A DNA stretch of 64,000 nt from Gigaspora margarita (taxonomy: Eukaryota > Glomeromycota > Glomeromycetes > Diversisporales > Gigasporaceae). Below, in pieces: positions 1 through 12,212 of the stretch. The stretch's first letter is position 1. Each line of letters opens with the position of its first letter. The notes below the pieces were generated by a model. That model was not told the origin of the DNA and did not search any database. It saw only the letters and a program-made list of their open reading frames with translations. Position numbers and translations under genes: made by a program. The stretch is from assembly GCA_009809945.1 (NCBI GenBank), contig WTPW01000674.1:279572-343571 (forward strand). Direction: 5' to 3'.

Positions 1-429
1 ACTCCCATAAGTGTCAAGCTCCATCAGGGCTTTGTGGAGGTTCACTTTAGTAGCTTCCACATCTACTACCATTTGTTCACTTGAGGTTTCTTTCTCTAAC
101 TGTTCCTCAATACCATAGTCGAGGTGGCCTGATTCTGAGTCCAATAGTGCAGTTTTCCTTTTCTGTTAGTTATCCCGCTTACTAAACTCTTTAATTTCTT
201 TTAATTGTTTTTCTGTTATCTTTGGATAGTACTCGATAAGTTGTCTTATGATAAAAATTTCTTCTGCAGAGATTACTTGTACCATCTCAGCGATTTCTTT
301 GTCAATAATTTGTATTTTGCTACATTCTCTACTCAACAGCTTCGAACAATTACTAACTCCTAAGCTAATGGCTTTGCTCCCTTTTTTAAGGAAATCTATC
401 TTCTGTTGTGGAACCATGTGGATGTTCAT
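1..429 (-). pseudogene. Hypothetical coding fragment, interrupted by one stop, running off the window edge
   Basis: Not recognised. Read on the minus strand, an 87-codon open frame from an ATG at 429 ends in TAA near 166. The same frame then stays open to base 1 for about 54 more codons with charged, Glu/Lys/Leu-rich composition. Base composition here (about 40% GC) is well above the flanking noncoding DNA, which supports real coding origin. The residues resemble a helical, coiled-coil-prone protein (many E, K, I, L; no Cys-motif, no signal peptide). The in-frame stop may be a true end, a sequencing error or a pseudogene mutation; a 21-nt intron there would be implausibly short. The gene continues left of the window. 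Confidence 0.4.
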
Positions 430-1561
430 TAATTGACTATATTTGGAGTTAATCTGCTAATAATTTTTCTTATCTTGACACGTGTACGGTTTGTTTACTT
501 ATTTGGCCTGTTTGTTTATTTGTTTACCGATTGATTGTTCACGGACGTGTTTGTTGTGACTGATCTACAATACAGGGTATTGCCGAATTCCCAAAAATTT
601 TTGAAAAAACTGTGACAAAAGTTTTTAAAGAAATTTCCCTTGATTTCTTGGTCGATTTCTTGCGCTAGGCTGTTTTCGTTCTAGCAACCTCATGTTGAAA
701 TTTGATCGCTAACTTTTTAGTTAGACTTGCTTGTTTGTATATTAACAAGTTTATTCTGTATCTTCACTTTTTACTCCTGTTCGGGTGTGGTCGTGAGGAT
801 CAGCGGAAAGAGTTTTTTTGAATGAATGAAAATATATGTTAGGAAATAATATATCTAATGAATACTTTAATTTAAAATTAAAAGATAATATTAAATTAAA
901 AAACTGAGTATTTTTTATATTAGATTTTTGTTATTTTATTATAATTTTATAATTTTTGAATAATGATAAAATTATATTTTTTTAAATAAATTTTAATTTG
1001 TAATTAAAATTTAATTAAAATTTTTTTTTATATTTAAACTGGTATGGTATATAGACAAATTTAATTAAATTTTTTTAGAAATTTTAAAATTAGTTAAATA
1101 AAAATAAAATTTATTAAATATATGGGATAAATTGTATTTATAGAATAGTTTTTATAAAATGTATTTTATAAAACTGGGTATTTTTGGGTATATTTGGTTA
1201 GAGATAGTTAATGATATTAGTTTGGATATAAAGGCCAATTAAAATGTAAAATAATTATATAATAGTTGTTTTGTATAGCATGAAGGACAATTATTGTGGA
1301 TTAGTTTGACAAAACAAAAACAATAACAAAAAGTGAGAAAAAAAAAGAGGAAAAAATATCAAAAATGACTATATAAAACTATTGTTAGCACTAATTAAAA
1401 GTGTAAAAAAGGTGATTTTGCTTATATAAATTGTCTTTTTTTTTTATTCTATATGCGATTAATTCTAAATAATTTAAATGATTGAATATAGTTTTGTGCT
1501 AGATATATATAAGATAAGCATTACTGAGCAGAGATACTTAAAAAAAAAAGCGAAACAAAGG
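430..1561. other. Noncoding AT-rich stretch
   Basis: 430-830 is moderately AT-rich without a usable reading frame and may be the upstream region of the minus-strand fragment. 840-1560 is extremely AT-rich with A/T runs and short inverted TTTAATTTAAA-type sequences. I see no gene, RNA or complete element. Confidence 0.5.
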
Positions 1562-1735
1562 TTATAGCCAAAACAAAAGAAATAGCAAAAGCAAAGATGA
1601 TAGAAAACAAAGAAGCAAAGATTAGGAATTATTTAGAAAAAAAGAGTGAAATGAGATTATAGCCAAAACAAAAGAAATAGCAAAAGCGAAAACGATAGAA
1701 AACAAAGAAACGAAGATAATAGCTAACTGTGGGAT
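1562..1735. repeat. Tandem duplication, ~95-bp period
   Basis: The block beginning TAGCCAAAACAAAAGAAATA occurs at about 1565 and again at about 1660, each followed by a near-identical purine-rich stretch (AGCAAAAGC...GATAGAAAACAAAGAA). Two imperfect copies, strongly purine-rich on the plus strand. Confidence 0.8.
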
Positions 1736-1992
1736 GTGAGCGAAAATAAGTGTGTAGAGCTAGTTTTTTGTATATTAATAGAATTAGATGTGACAAAGTG
1801 CGAAAGTAGTTTAAAAATTTGTAATAATGTAAAAATAATACTGTAATATTAATTAAAAATATATTTATTAATAAATATAAAATATAATGTATAATAATAA
1901 TAAAAAAATATAAAATTTTATGCGAAACCTTGTGAATTATTGTAAAAACCTGTAAAAAAACATGATTATGTGAATATCTGATATGTATATTA

Positions 1993-2150
1993 TTTATTTA
2001 TTTTTTAAAAATTTTAAAACAATGCGAAAACATCACACAATATGCAAATTATTGCCTGCTGCAACCCCTTGTTTATTTATTTTTTAAAAATTTTAAAACA
2101 ATGTGAAAACATCACACAATATGCAAATTATTGCCTGCTGCGACCCCTGA
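1993..2150. repeat. Tandem duplication, 79-bp unit x2
   Basis: Units 1993-2071 and 2072-2150 differ at only a few positions (for example ATGCGAAAAC versus ATGTGAAAAC and GCAACCCC versus GCGACCCC). Each carries CATCACACAATATGCAAATT. The high identity suggests a recent duplication. Confidence 0.9.
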
Positions 2151-2473
2151 AAGGGGAGGTGATTTGCATTTTTTTATTTGGTCTATTTCGCAATATTGCA
2201 CTATAAATTCTGTAATATAACCATAATATAACATAATATATAACGTAATAACTCGTATTATACATAAGATATTCGTTATATTACAGGCTGTAATATCTTA
2301 CATTAGATTACATATATATAATTCACTGATGTATATAAAGAGCAAGTATGTATTTTGTTGCAAATTTTAAACTTAATGAATTATAAAAAATAAAAAATCT
2401 CACATATTTCAACAATATTTTGTGTTAATTCCAAATGCTAATATTGCTACAAATGCTTTTGTAATTTTGTAGC

Positions 2474-3990
2474 TTGTATATAAAAAAATATAGCACTTTA
2501 GAAGCAACTCAAGTTAAATTAAAATATATAACTTCAAATCAAGCAAATTTATGTCAAAATTATTTATTAAAGTATACAAATTTTAAAAAATTTGTATCTT
2601 TTGAAGAAGTGCAATATATTTTAAGTTTACTTGTTTCTGAAGATGTCAAAAACAAAAAAAAAATAAAAAATAATAGTAAATTATTTAATAATATATTATA
2701 AAATAAAATCTTGCTAATAATTATAAATAACAATTAGATAATATTTCAGATACAAATGATAATACTAAGGGTGTGGCGACTTAGGGAAGTTGGTAAGTTG
2801 TCACCCCCAAGCGGCAGGTCTAGAGTTCAAATCCTACTGGCGACACTTTGAAAAATAGACCTGTGTTCTGGTAACTGCTTCTCATCGATCAGTTGGGTAC
2901 ATTACCTGTAGGCCATGGTACACCATCTCGAATGGGAGCCTTTGGGCGCACAAATCCAAGGAACCGGAGAAATAGAAACCTGTTTGGCAAGCCCCGAGTA
3001 AGGAGGTAGCAAAGATCTTTGACAGTGCTACTAAAAGCTAGAATATCGGAAACCGGAGCTGGAGAATCAGACGATAAGACCCTTGAGGAGGGGGTCCACC
3101 AACCTGGCCACCGGAGTCGCACCAGAGGAAAAGGACCTATGTTTCAGAAGTAGGTACCAAGGGAAGAAGGCCATATCAACCCTTCCGGGCTATCTGGTTT
3201 GGAAGTTTGTGAATCTGGTGTAAGGACCGGTAGAATGGTGAGGTGGGTGCTGGGATTGAAGCGAATCTTGCAAAGGCAGAAGTAGGTAATGGTAGCAGTT
3301 CAGGTAACCCCTGGACTGCAAGTATATAGGTAAAGCTGTAGCATAAGTTACCGAAGTGTAGGTGAATATCTGTTGGGTCAGGTACCGCTCTATCAAGTTT
3401 CTTCCAAGGATAACAGGACCAAGGTTACTTGGCTGGGTCCTAAGGACAACGGATAAGCATCTGGAACTGTCTGACTGACTGAGTACTGGGACTGTTCTGG
3501 TGATACAAGATGAGTTAGCAGGAGGAACATGGATCAGAGAGTTTAAATAGGCAATTCCCGTAGTTGGGTTGCAGGTATGGCAGCTAGTGTGGAACCTTAG
3601 GGCGGACTACTTAAATTAGACACCAAAAGTGTACGTGTGGCTAGTTGGATCCTCGTCAATGTAACAAATGCCAGTTGACCTCCATGTAGGTTAACTGACG
3701 GCCCTAGTATCTTGAATAAAATATCCCGAGTCCCAAGGTGGGCACTTTGAAACNAAAAAAAAAAAAAAACCAAATGATAATACTAGCAGTTCAAGTTATG
3801 TTAGACCTTTTAATAAACAACAAGTTATAACAAACTATCTTTATTAACCAATTATGTATAATGAAAATCTTCAATTTAAATATCTTTTATTAAGAATGGT
3901 TGTATCAAATAGATTATCTTTTAATTTTGTTAAAAATAAAGATACGATTGCAGTATTTCAATTTCTTTTATCTAAATTAAAATTACTATG
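2474..3990 (+). pseudogene. Decayed hAT-type transposase relic split by a SINE
   Basis: Pieces of one degraded reading frame lie on both sides of the inserted element: 2474-2767 and 3786-3990. The right piece reads, with stops, as a run of Ser then RPFNKQQVITNYL, FKYLLLRMVVSNRLSF and IAVFQFLLSKLKL. From memory this matches the segment just after the BED zinc finger in many hAT-family transposases, where a disordered acidic/Ser linker is followed by a conserved helix-rich block. No DDE or dimerisation region remains. Several stops and A/T expansion show it is long dead. The left piece is weaker (STLEA...CQNYL) and may be a degenerated BED-linker. The family call rests on the right fragment only. 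Confidence 0.5.
2768..3770 (+). mobile_element. tRNA-headed SINE-like retroposon with poly-A tail and 15-bp TSD
   Basis: The element is 1,003 bp. A perfect 15-bp direct repeat, CAAATGATAATACTA, flanks it (2753-2767 and 3771-3785). Its first ~78 bases resemble a tRNA: an A-box-like TTAGGGAAGTTGGTA and a B-box-like GAGTTCAAATCC, which would serve as an internal RNA polymerase III promoter. The 3' end is GGGCACTTTGAAAC followed by about 17 A (one N). GC content is near 50%, far above the host sequence. No long open frame is present, so it would need LINE machinery in trans. At ~1 kb it is long for a SINE. A related copy lies at 61605-62260. It interrupts the hAT relic. Confidence 0.85.
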
Positions 3991-6660
3991 TAAAGCTCTA
4001 TTTTAACCTCTAACCTTTACTCTTACCCTAACATTAAAGAGATTTAATTTTTATTTAATAAAATTGTTTATTTTGATTTTGCATTGTAGATTACAGGTGA
4101 TAATAGTGTGATAATCACCTATGGTGATCATTAGTTATTTTCTTTAAATTAATACTATTTTTTAATACTTTATATTTTTTTATAGATTTTTTATAATATA
4201 TATATATAATTTAAATTAAACCCTATTTATATTTGTATAATATATACAAATTTAGATAAATTTTAAATACTTTAATAGATTTAAATTGCAAATAGATTAT
4301 TTGATTCTACTTTTAAACAAATTTATAATTGGATAATATAGTATAAACTTGCTTTATAAGATTGGATATATTTAAAAGCACCTAAAAAAAGTTTCTACTA
4401 ATTATTAATAAAGATAACTTAATATAAATAAATAAATAAATAAAATTGCTTTAATAAAAAATAATTTTTGCAAAACATTAATATAAAACAATGAATATTT
4501 TAATTTTAATTTTAATTTAAATAAAGTTAATTTTAGTTTATAAAAAACAAATTAATTCATATATCATTTGTACAGTATATACAGTATATAAAAGTTTGTA
4601 ACTTGACAAATTTTATTAAAAAATAATTTATACAAATGATTTATATAGTATATATAAATTTATTTTAATAAAGCAAAAAAATTATCAAAAATTTAAAATT
4701 TCAAGATACAGTATAACAAACTATATAGATGAATTGGCATGCCAAGAAAAATAACAAAAAGACCCAAAGGGATAAAAAGTGAACACAAAAAATAGAATTT
4801 ATTCTAGAATTAATAATTATTTACATTCAACCTAATAGTTTATATATAGTACGCATTAGGTCATGGAATATTTCGTATCAAATGCTATTTTAATTAAAAG
4901 ATTTAACTGATAAAGAATCGTGGCGAAAGATTATATACATATGTAAGTACGTAAGGTGAGTACAAAGAAATTCAACAGTAAAAAGATACGATGTTTCGGA
5001 TTTTCAGGAGTATGTAAACAAGATTAAATAATTTACGAAAATGGGTTATAAGTAAACATTTAGGAATAAGAGACTTTATAATAAAAGATAAAGATACCAA
5101 TAAATAATTTTCCTATGCGTGTAGCCACACGATGCCTGGTGGAATAACTAATTTATTAATCGGACTTACAGTAAGTGAATGCTGCAGAATATAAAATTAA
5201 AAAACGAAAATCATTCATTAGTGAAAACTATTTAATTCCCGATATAGAAAAGAAGAATTATAAGATAGTTTATATAAGCTTTAATCTCTTACAACTTACG
5301 GAAAATTCCGAATAGAGAAAAAGAACGAATGCATGAAAAATGCTAAGATAAATACAAACATTAAGAAAAAATGCCAATCAATATATATCTATTATATATA
5401 TATATATATATAATTAACTGATCATAACTTTTTCGGACTAACGAATCCGAAATGATTTTAACGATTTCTTTGATCTCATCTAAATGAAGAAATTATATAA
5501 TACGTAAAAGATATGAAGATGTATTTCGCTCCGATGAACCATGACTATTCTGAGTTATGTCCGTACGTATGTACATACTTTCCTGTGGCTGCGTAAAGAA
5601 TACGTAATTTACATGATGTAATCGTTCATAATCTACCGGAATTGATAAACTAGCACCTTATTTGGGTTTGAAGGTCTAAACGCGAAACAAAAAAAAAAAA
5701 AAAAAAGATCATTTCTAAAGAAGTAAATTATTGGAACAGACTTAACATTTTATTATTATATCTTAATAAGGTGACTCATTATGCGTTTCACAATAATGCA
5801 TCACTATTTATTATAATGCTAACCAAGCACCAACGCGTTTTAGTATTATCAATAACATAAATGAGTTAGATGTAAAACAAACAAAAAAAAAAGAGAAAGA
5901 GAACAATAGCTAATATGGAATAAATTAAAGTTTTTATTTTATTACTATCAAACTTTATTGAAAAGGACCTTTTAAACACCAATCGCAAAAAATATATGCA
6001 GATTCGGTTAATGACGCGGAAAAAAAGAAAATCAATGTTTTTGTGTAAATAAATGAATGAATAACAAAAAACACAATCATATCAATAAAAATTTTTTTTT
6101 CATTATTCGTTTATCGTTACGAATTATTAATTTCAAGAACGTATTATTTATTTCAGGGACGTATTATTAATTTCAGGAGAAAGGAATGTAAAAAGACACG
6201 AATTTTATTACTAATAACATTTTATCAATCAGTCGAACAAATAAAGAAATTGTACAAATACCGATTCATTATAAATTGATTAAATGGTAATGGCGTAACC
6301 AAAAATAATAACATGACATTTACTAAATTTTCATATAGGTTTTTTTCTATTGGACGAGCAATTCTATTTACCCCAAGTGATGGGATAACTTTTTATCTTT
6401 ATCTCGAAATTTTGCTTATGAAATCATTCCTTACATCCTTATGAAAATTTAATTTATAATTCATTAATAATAATGACACGAAATGTTATAATTTAAAAAA
6501 TTATACATGTATATAATTTATATGGTAGCTAATGGAAAATTCGGGGGGATTAGTAAATGCTTAAATGCTTAAATGCTTAAATACGTATATATATTAAGCA
6601 GATTACCGTATAAAATTTTTTAATCTTAGTACGCATATATTACTCATATATTATTGGATG
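3991..6660. other. Gene-poor region
   Basis: No convincing gene. 4000-4700 is very AT-rich with short inverted repeats. 4700-6000 is somewhat less AT-rich, with scattered CG-containing sequence that could be untranslated or regulatory DNA, but no frame longer than background. A poly-A run lies at 5689-5706. Confidence 0.5.
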
Positions 6661-6662
6661 AT

Positions 6663-6800
6663 TAAGCAAATGACTCAAATAAATCAAATAAATCAAATAA
6701 ATCAAATAAATCAAATAAATGCTAATAGATAACTGTTATTTCAAATATCATTTCAATTATTATCAATTTAATTATCAATTTAATTATCAATTTAATTATT
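6663..6800. repeat. Short tandem repeats (AAATAAATC and CAATTTAATTAT)
   Basis: About five copies of a 9-10-bp ATCAAATAA unit end near 6720. About three to four copies of a 12-bp CAATTTAATTAT unit follow at 6763-6800. The peptide reading through the second (NYQF repeats) is an artefact of the repeat. Confidence 0.85.
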
Positions 6801-7684
6801 ATTTCAACAATTATTGTCTACAGCATCATTTACTAAAGACGCGTAATCAATATGTACATATGTGGCGTGCGTACTCATTTAAAGTTTGCATGAAATTAAA
6901 TATATATTATGAAAATATAATATTCGGAACTCAAATTCATATTCTCTAACTCGAGAATGTCAAAAGTTGAATTTGTAACATAACATGTGAACACGTGCCC
7001 ATGATATATGGTTGATATTCTTTCCGTCTATTCTTGATACGTAATTGCATTTGTCATCAAGTTTGTGTGATGAAGTATTTTTTTTCATTTTTAACAAAGG
7101 TGAAATAAGAAGCTTTTTATTCATGCATATTTATATTAATTATTTAATTTAAAAGACCGAAAATATTGCACTAAAAAAAACCAAGAATTTCATCACACTA
7201 CATGAGTACAACATGCATATATTTATATTTATATGAAATATGAAATGCAAATGCAGTGTCACAAAAACAATGTCAGTTGGATATCACGATGCATGTCGAA
7301 ACATCAGCCAACATTATACAGTACAGCAGTAAGCATTTATTTAATAGCTAATTAACGTATCATCTTAAAATACGTTCGACAAGACTAGTGGTAAACGTTA
7401 GTAGGAGTGCAGGTAAGATAGCAGACTAGTAAGAGAACGAGAAGTTGCGTTATTGCATATTCCTAAATAAATAGTGTAGTATAGTGTAAATGACTGCAAA
7501 ATTATTTTATTATTGATCTTTGTAATACCTAAATTTCGTAATGTTTGAGAATATATATATATATTTTTATTTGTATATATTTTTGTTTTTATCGCATCAT
7601 AATATTATCGTTATATGCATCTATAATATTATATGCATCCAAATTTATTCATTTATTTATTTATTTATTAATTTACAGACTTAC

Positions 7685-7686
<2 letters not shown>

Positions 7687-7716
<30 letters not shown>
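7687..7716. repeat. Poly-T tract
   Basis: Uninterrupted run of about 30 T on the plus strand in intergenic DNA, with no A-tail-associated element recognised next to it. Confidence 0.9.
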
Positions 7717-7717
<1 letters not shown>

Positions 7718-8439
7718 GTGACAGATAGCGAACAATGAAAGAATATGAAAAGGGGATTCGTACAATAATAAAAACTTGCATTATCACATCCAGTGATATA
7801 TTAAAATGTTCACATTCATAAACAAATATAATTGTTGAGAAAATAATAATTAAAAAATAAACAAGTAGATACAGTATAGTAGAATACGGATCTGTTTAAA
7901 ATTGGTACTTGTACAGTAATGATGAACGTAACAGTACATACATTACTTATGTACGTACGTTACGTAGGTTGAAAATTTTATAATAATAAAGGAAAAGTAC
8001 GAAAGGAACTTATTACAGTACTTATGTACAACCTAAGAGTAAAAAGAAATAACATTTGGAAGTGTATTGAAACATAAAAATTCTAAAATCACACTAGGTC
8101 AATAACTTTTTACGCACGATCGCACGAACCTCTAAAATCCAAATCGACGAATAGTTGATCAGCATTATTAATATGGTAAGATGAGATATCAAAAGTGGTG
8201 TTTTATGGATATATAGTGGGAAAAAAAATTTATAAGAAACGCCAAAGAGCAACAATGCATTACCGTTACGTGTTTCATCTATTGTAATACATCAGATTTA
8301 TTTGTTAAAGTCTTGATAAAATTTTAAGCACTTTTATAAGATTCTAATTAATGCAATTGATGGATTTTTATCAAATAAACGCGAGATTTTTGACGTGTTT
8401 TTCCGTCCATTACAAGTAATTGAACGCGCTTTTTTTATT

Positions 8440-8532
8440 ATTATTGTTATTATTATTATTATTATATTATTACGTTTGTATTATTATTTTTATTTTATTT
8501 TTCTAGTATTATATATATATATATATATATAT
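8440..8532. repeat. Microsatellites (TTA)n and (TA)n
   Basis: An imperfect TTA array is followed by about 12 TA dinucleotides (8508-8532). It falls in an open frame only because the array lacks stops. Confidence 0.8.
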
Positions 8533-8921
8533 CTTTACTACTTCAATTTACCAAAATCAATCATCAAAAAACACCGAAAATCAATCTCATCAAACCAATA
8601 AATCACTGACATAAAAAGACATGCACTATGTGCATCATGAGATCTTTTAGCGTCATGAACATTTTGAGCTTAGATTGATTTTTCTTCTCCGCTTGAACGT
8701 CATGAGTCATGACCGCTTATCTGCCCGGACAGTGCCGTATCTACATATATATATGCATGTATGCATGCATAAGATACCCTTTTTAGTTTGCATCAAATTT
8801 TTTAGCTTATGTAGTGCCTTGCATTGTGCTTTTGTTACGCGGTATTCTTAGATCCTTGGTTGTATTTCTTTCAAACACCGTTATTGTATAGTAACATGTA
8901 GCTCGCAAAATTAGATTACGG

Positions 8922-9012
8922 TAGGTACATACGTAGGTACATACTGATACGTAGGTACATACTGATACGTAGGTACATACGTACAGTACGTACGTACGTA
9001 CTGTACGTACAC
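8922..9012. repeat. GTAC-rich tandem repeat and perfect hairpin
   Basis: Copies of GATACGTAGGTACATACT repeat at 18-bp spacing, then a self-complementary block GTACAGTACGTACGTACGTA continuing to CTGTAC forms a near-perfect palindrome centred at about 8993. The neighbouring intergenic DNA also carries many isolated GTACGT/ACGTAC motifs. Confidence 0.85.
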
Positions 9013-9284
9013 GTTAATATCAGATATGTGGATGCAAATACAAATCAGTCCAAAAGATTGATAAGTTTTTTCTTCAAAGAATTATCAAAAATATATATAG
9101 AAAGATATTATATATACACATATATACAAAGCTAATTCTTTCCATATTCATCACAAAAGCTTTCGCCAATTTATCATTTATTCGATTAACCTTACAGCGC
9201 AGTGGAGGGAAAATCGAAGCTGACAACGATTGAAATGATAAAGTTTGAAAATCCTGACTAAAAGTCGGTTTGCGAAAGTATTAC

Positions 9285-9412
9285 TACATATTACAACATA
9301 TATACAACATATATACAACATATCAGATATACTTATACAACATAACATATATATAAAACATATATAAAACATATAATATATACAACATATATACAACGTA
9401 TATACATATATA
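9285..9412. repeat. Minisatellite of ACAACATATAT units
   Basis: About ten imperfect copies of a 10-12-bp ACAACATATAT unit. A minus-strand open frame through it (Ile/Tyr/Cys-rich) is a repeat artefact. Confidence 0.8.
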
Positions 9413-10026
9413 ATTTGTTAAAAGAAAATTTTTTTTTATTGAAAAAATGATTTCTTAAAAGTCAGGAATTTTTGAACCGTAAACAATGAAATATAATTAT
9501 TATTGTTAACCATTAAATAATCGACATCATAATTTCAAATTTCCGGTATTCTCTATCCGGTATTATCTTCCGCGTGATTTCTCATTACAGAATTGTTTAA
9601 CTGTAGATTATTGAAAAACAAAACCTTAATACATAGACCGGCAAATAGTTTACTCAAGATAGTTTGAAAAAAAAAAAAAAAATTTTTTTTTTTTATAATA
9701 AGGTTAAGCCGAGAGTGTGGATCTCTTTATGGTACTAAAGTGGAGCTGTTGGGAAAATCAAAAAAAAAAAAATTTTTTTTTTTTATTGTTTGTTAATTTT
9801 AGGATATGAGTTTATCAAAAGTTAATGAATTAATAGGCTGCCGATTTTGAAATCATTCATTAGAAAATACCGATTACGTATATTTCAAAAATATGAAGGG
9901 ATTTTGTGTTCCGTTTCATCTTTTTTTATTTTTTTTTTCAAACAAATTGCACGTTTCTACCTTTTGGTTGAGAAATAAGGCTGATTTGATACAAATACAA
10001 AATTTTGATACAAATATGCAAATTTT

Positions 10027-10227
10027 ATGATAAAAAAATATGCAAATTTTATGATAAAAATATTTTTATTTACAGTATTTGTTTATTTATTTGTATTATT
10101 TTTTGGTATCCCATTGTTTCTTGGATGGATATTTCTTGGGGATGAACGGAAAGAATTTCTGGTTTTTGTTTATTTATTAATGGCAGCAGTTTGTATATCT
10201 GATATTCTGATATATGTATATATGTAG
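10027..10227 (+). CDS. Possible 66-aa small membrane protein (doubtful)
   Basis: An open frame with ATG at 10027 encodes 66 residues: a basic start, a hydrophobic segment at about residues 10-34 (FTVFVYLFVLFFGIPLFLGW), a charged GDERKEF linker, then a second hydrophobic segment at about 43-64. The shape is that of a two-span membrane protein. However, the gene has no recognisable homology, lies in AT-rich intergenic DNA where Phe/Leu/Ile-rich frames arise by chance, and could instead be an exon of something larger. I would not treat it as established. Confidence 0.15.
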   Translation: MIKKYANFMIKIFLFTVFVYLFVLFFGIPLFLGWIFLGDERKEFLVFVYLLMAAVCISDILIYVYM

Positions 10228-10802
10228 TGCCATTATCTTTGATGTGCTTGAGATACGTACTAAAAGAATATTAATTTCGGTAATTTCTATAGTAAAATTT
10301 AATGTAAATTCGGTTAAAATTTCGGATAGTAACGAATTAGTGTACAAAAGATTGACAAAGATTGATATGAGTTCTATAAGGAGAAATCATTGAATGCATC
10401 CTGACGTATTACTGATTGTTTAATGATAAATGCTATTATTCAACGAATCATAAATAATTTTTCCAGAGTAAATTTTAACCTGACTTGTTTATGATCTTGT
10501 TTTAAAATTTTTTGTATATTGCTGTATTGTATTGTTTTAAACATTTATTATATATAATTATTAATGTTTTATTATTAATGATGTTATTATTTAATGTTAT
10601 TATTATTTAATATGATATTATTATTTAATGTTATTATTATTTAATGTTATTATTAATAATGGTTTGGCATCATTTAAAAACAGTCCTGCTTTTCTTTTTT
10701 GCTTTTTTGCCTTTGTCAAAAACTTGACACAATGGTACTTTCTGTACTTGAAAATTTTTATTATCTTATTAAATAACTTTTTTATTTTTTTTTTATCTTT
10801 TA

Positions 10803-11166
10803 TATATATATATATATAAATATATAGATATATATATACTGTATATATCTTTTTTATTTATCTTATATATATCTTTTTTATTTATCTTATATATATCTTT
10901 CTTATTTATCTTATATATATCTTTTTTATTTATCTTATATCTTTTTTATTTATTTTATATATATCTTTTTTATTTATCTTATATCTTTTTTATTTATCTT
11001 TTATATATCTTTTTTATTTATTTTATATATATCTTTTTTATTTATCTTACATATATCTTTTTTATTTATCTTACATACATCTTTTTTATTTATCTTATAT
11101 ATATCTTTTTTATTTATTTTATATATATCTTTTTTATTTATCTTATATATATCTTTTTTATTTATT
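10803..11166. repeat. ~21-24-bp minisatellite, about 15 copies
   Basis: Repeating TATATATCTTTTTTATTTAT units, some with TTATATC or TTACATA variants, run without interruption. On the minus strand the 24-bp variant encodes an 8-residue INKKDIYK repeat. That gives an 88-aa open frame (11001-11267), which I regard as a by-product of the minisatellite. Confidence 0.9.
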
Positions 11167-12060
11167 CTATTATTTTTTTTTTCTTTTTCTACGACTAGAT
11201 ATGTAAATACAACTATATATATAGATATGTATATAACAGATAAATACTTATTATATTTATATAGCATTTAACATTTATAGTAATTTGTGCATCACTTTAT
11301 ACTTTTTTTATATGCTATATGCTGGTATAAGTAATGCGACTACTCTTGTTCGTACAAGAAAATTCCTTTGTTTTACTGTGACATATACATCAAAATCGAC
11401 GTTTGAGGTTAATGAGATGTGTAATCCCCATGAGGTCACGATAAAATTATTTACAAATTAGTCGTTTTGTCTTTCTTTTCGACTATTCTTTTTTTCTATA
11501 TCGAAAGCATACGATTATTTCCTCTTTTATTCTCGATTATAATTAATATATATATAAATTGTGATTTTAAAAAATTAGAAAATCCGTGAATTCCATGAAT
11601 TCCATAAAACGCAAAGTAAATCACAATATATTCTAATACTATATCGGTCATCTAGAAGTTACATTAACGTCATTACAAATAAAAGAAATCTTTTGTACAC
11701 TGTATATATACTGTATATCGATACAGTATACAGTATTTTAAAAAAAATACATAAAACACATATGTATATTTATTATTTTAAAAAAGGGTCCTCAGTTTTT
11801 TTTGTGTCAGGGTCATTGCATGTCATTGCATTTTTCTGCTGTGCGTATTTATAGTTTGTAATAGTTCAATTTACGGTAGTAAATGAAACATTTCAAGAAC
11901 CACTAAAACGCATTTATTTATAGATTTATATAAAGTCCTTACTTTTTCCATTTCACAAATTTTTTTCTACAATACTGCAATAACTCGATAACACGCTTTC
12001 TTCATTTTTATTCTAAACTTGTAACTTTATTGTATTCTTTTCTAGATATTCACTTTAAAT
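11167..12060. other. Upstream region of the RRM gene, no gene seen
   Basis: AT-rich with an imperfect palindrome at about 11700-11740 (ACTGTATATATACTGTATAT and its complement). Nothing coding is recognised. Confidence 0.5.
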
Positions 12061-12212
12061 TTTTTTTTTTTTTTTTTTTTTTCTTCTTATTCATACTATA
12101 TATATATATATATTATTTTTTTTTTGTTTCAACAACTTTTATTCTTTATTACAAAGCTTCTCAAATTAAAAATATAAAAAAGAAACCTTAAAAAAACTAG
12201 AATCTATCATAC
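12061..12212 (+). promoter_or_regulatory. Probable promoter / 5' leader of the RRM gene
   Basis: A T-tract at about 12061-12082, a TATATATATA stretch at about 12098-12113 and a second T-tract precede a CAACAACTTTTATTC leader and the ATG at 12213 (context ACATGGC). These are typical composition features of fungal promoters. No specific factor site is claimed. Confidence 0.4.

Noticed and set aside
2889-3396. Two minus-strand frames in the GC-rich block
   Set aside because: They lie within the SINE-like element, are not conserved in the second copy, and have no recognisable motif.
10803-11166. Possible CRISPR-like or repeat-spacer array
   Set aside because: Units are contiguous with no unique spacers, and the genome is eukaryotic.
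11001-11267. 88-residue protein with eight-residue INKKDIYK repeats
   Set aside because: Direct translation of a 24-bp minisatellite with no upstream gene signals; I see no reason to think it is expressed.
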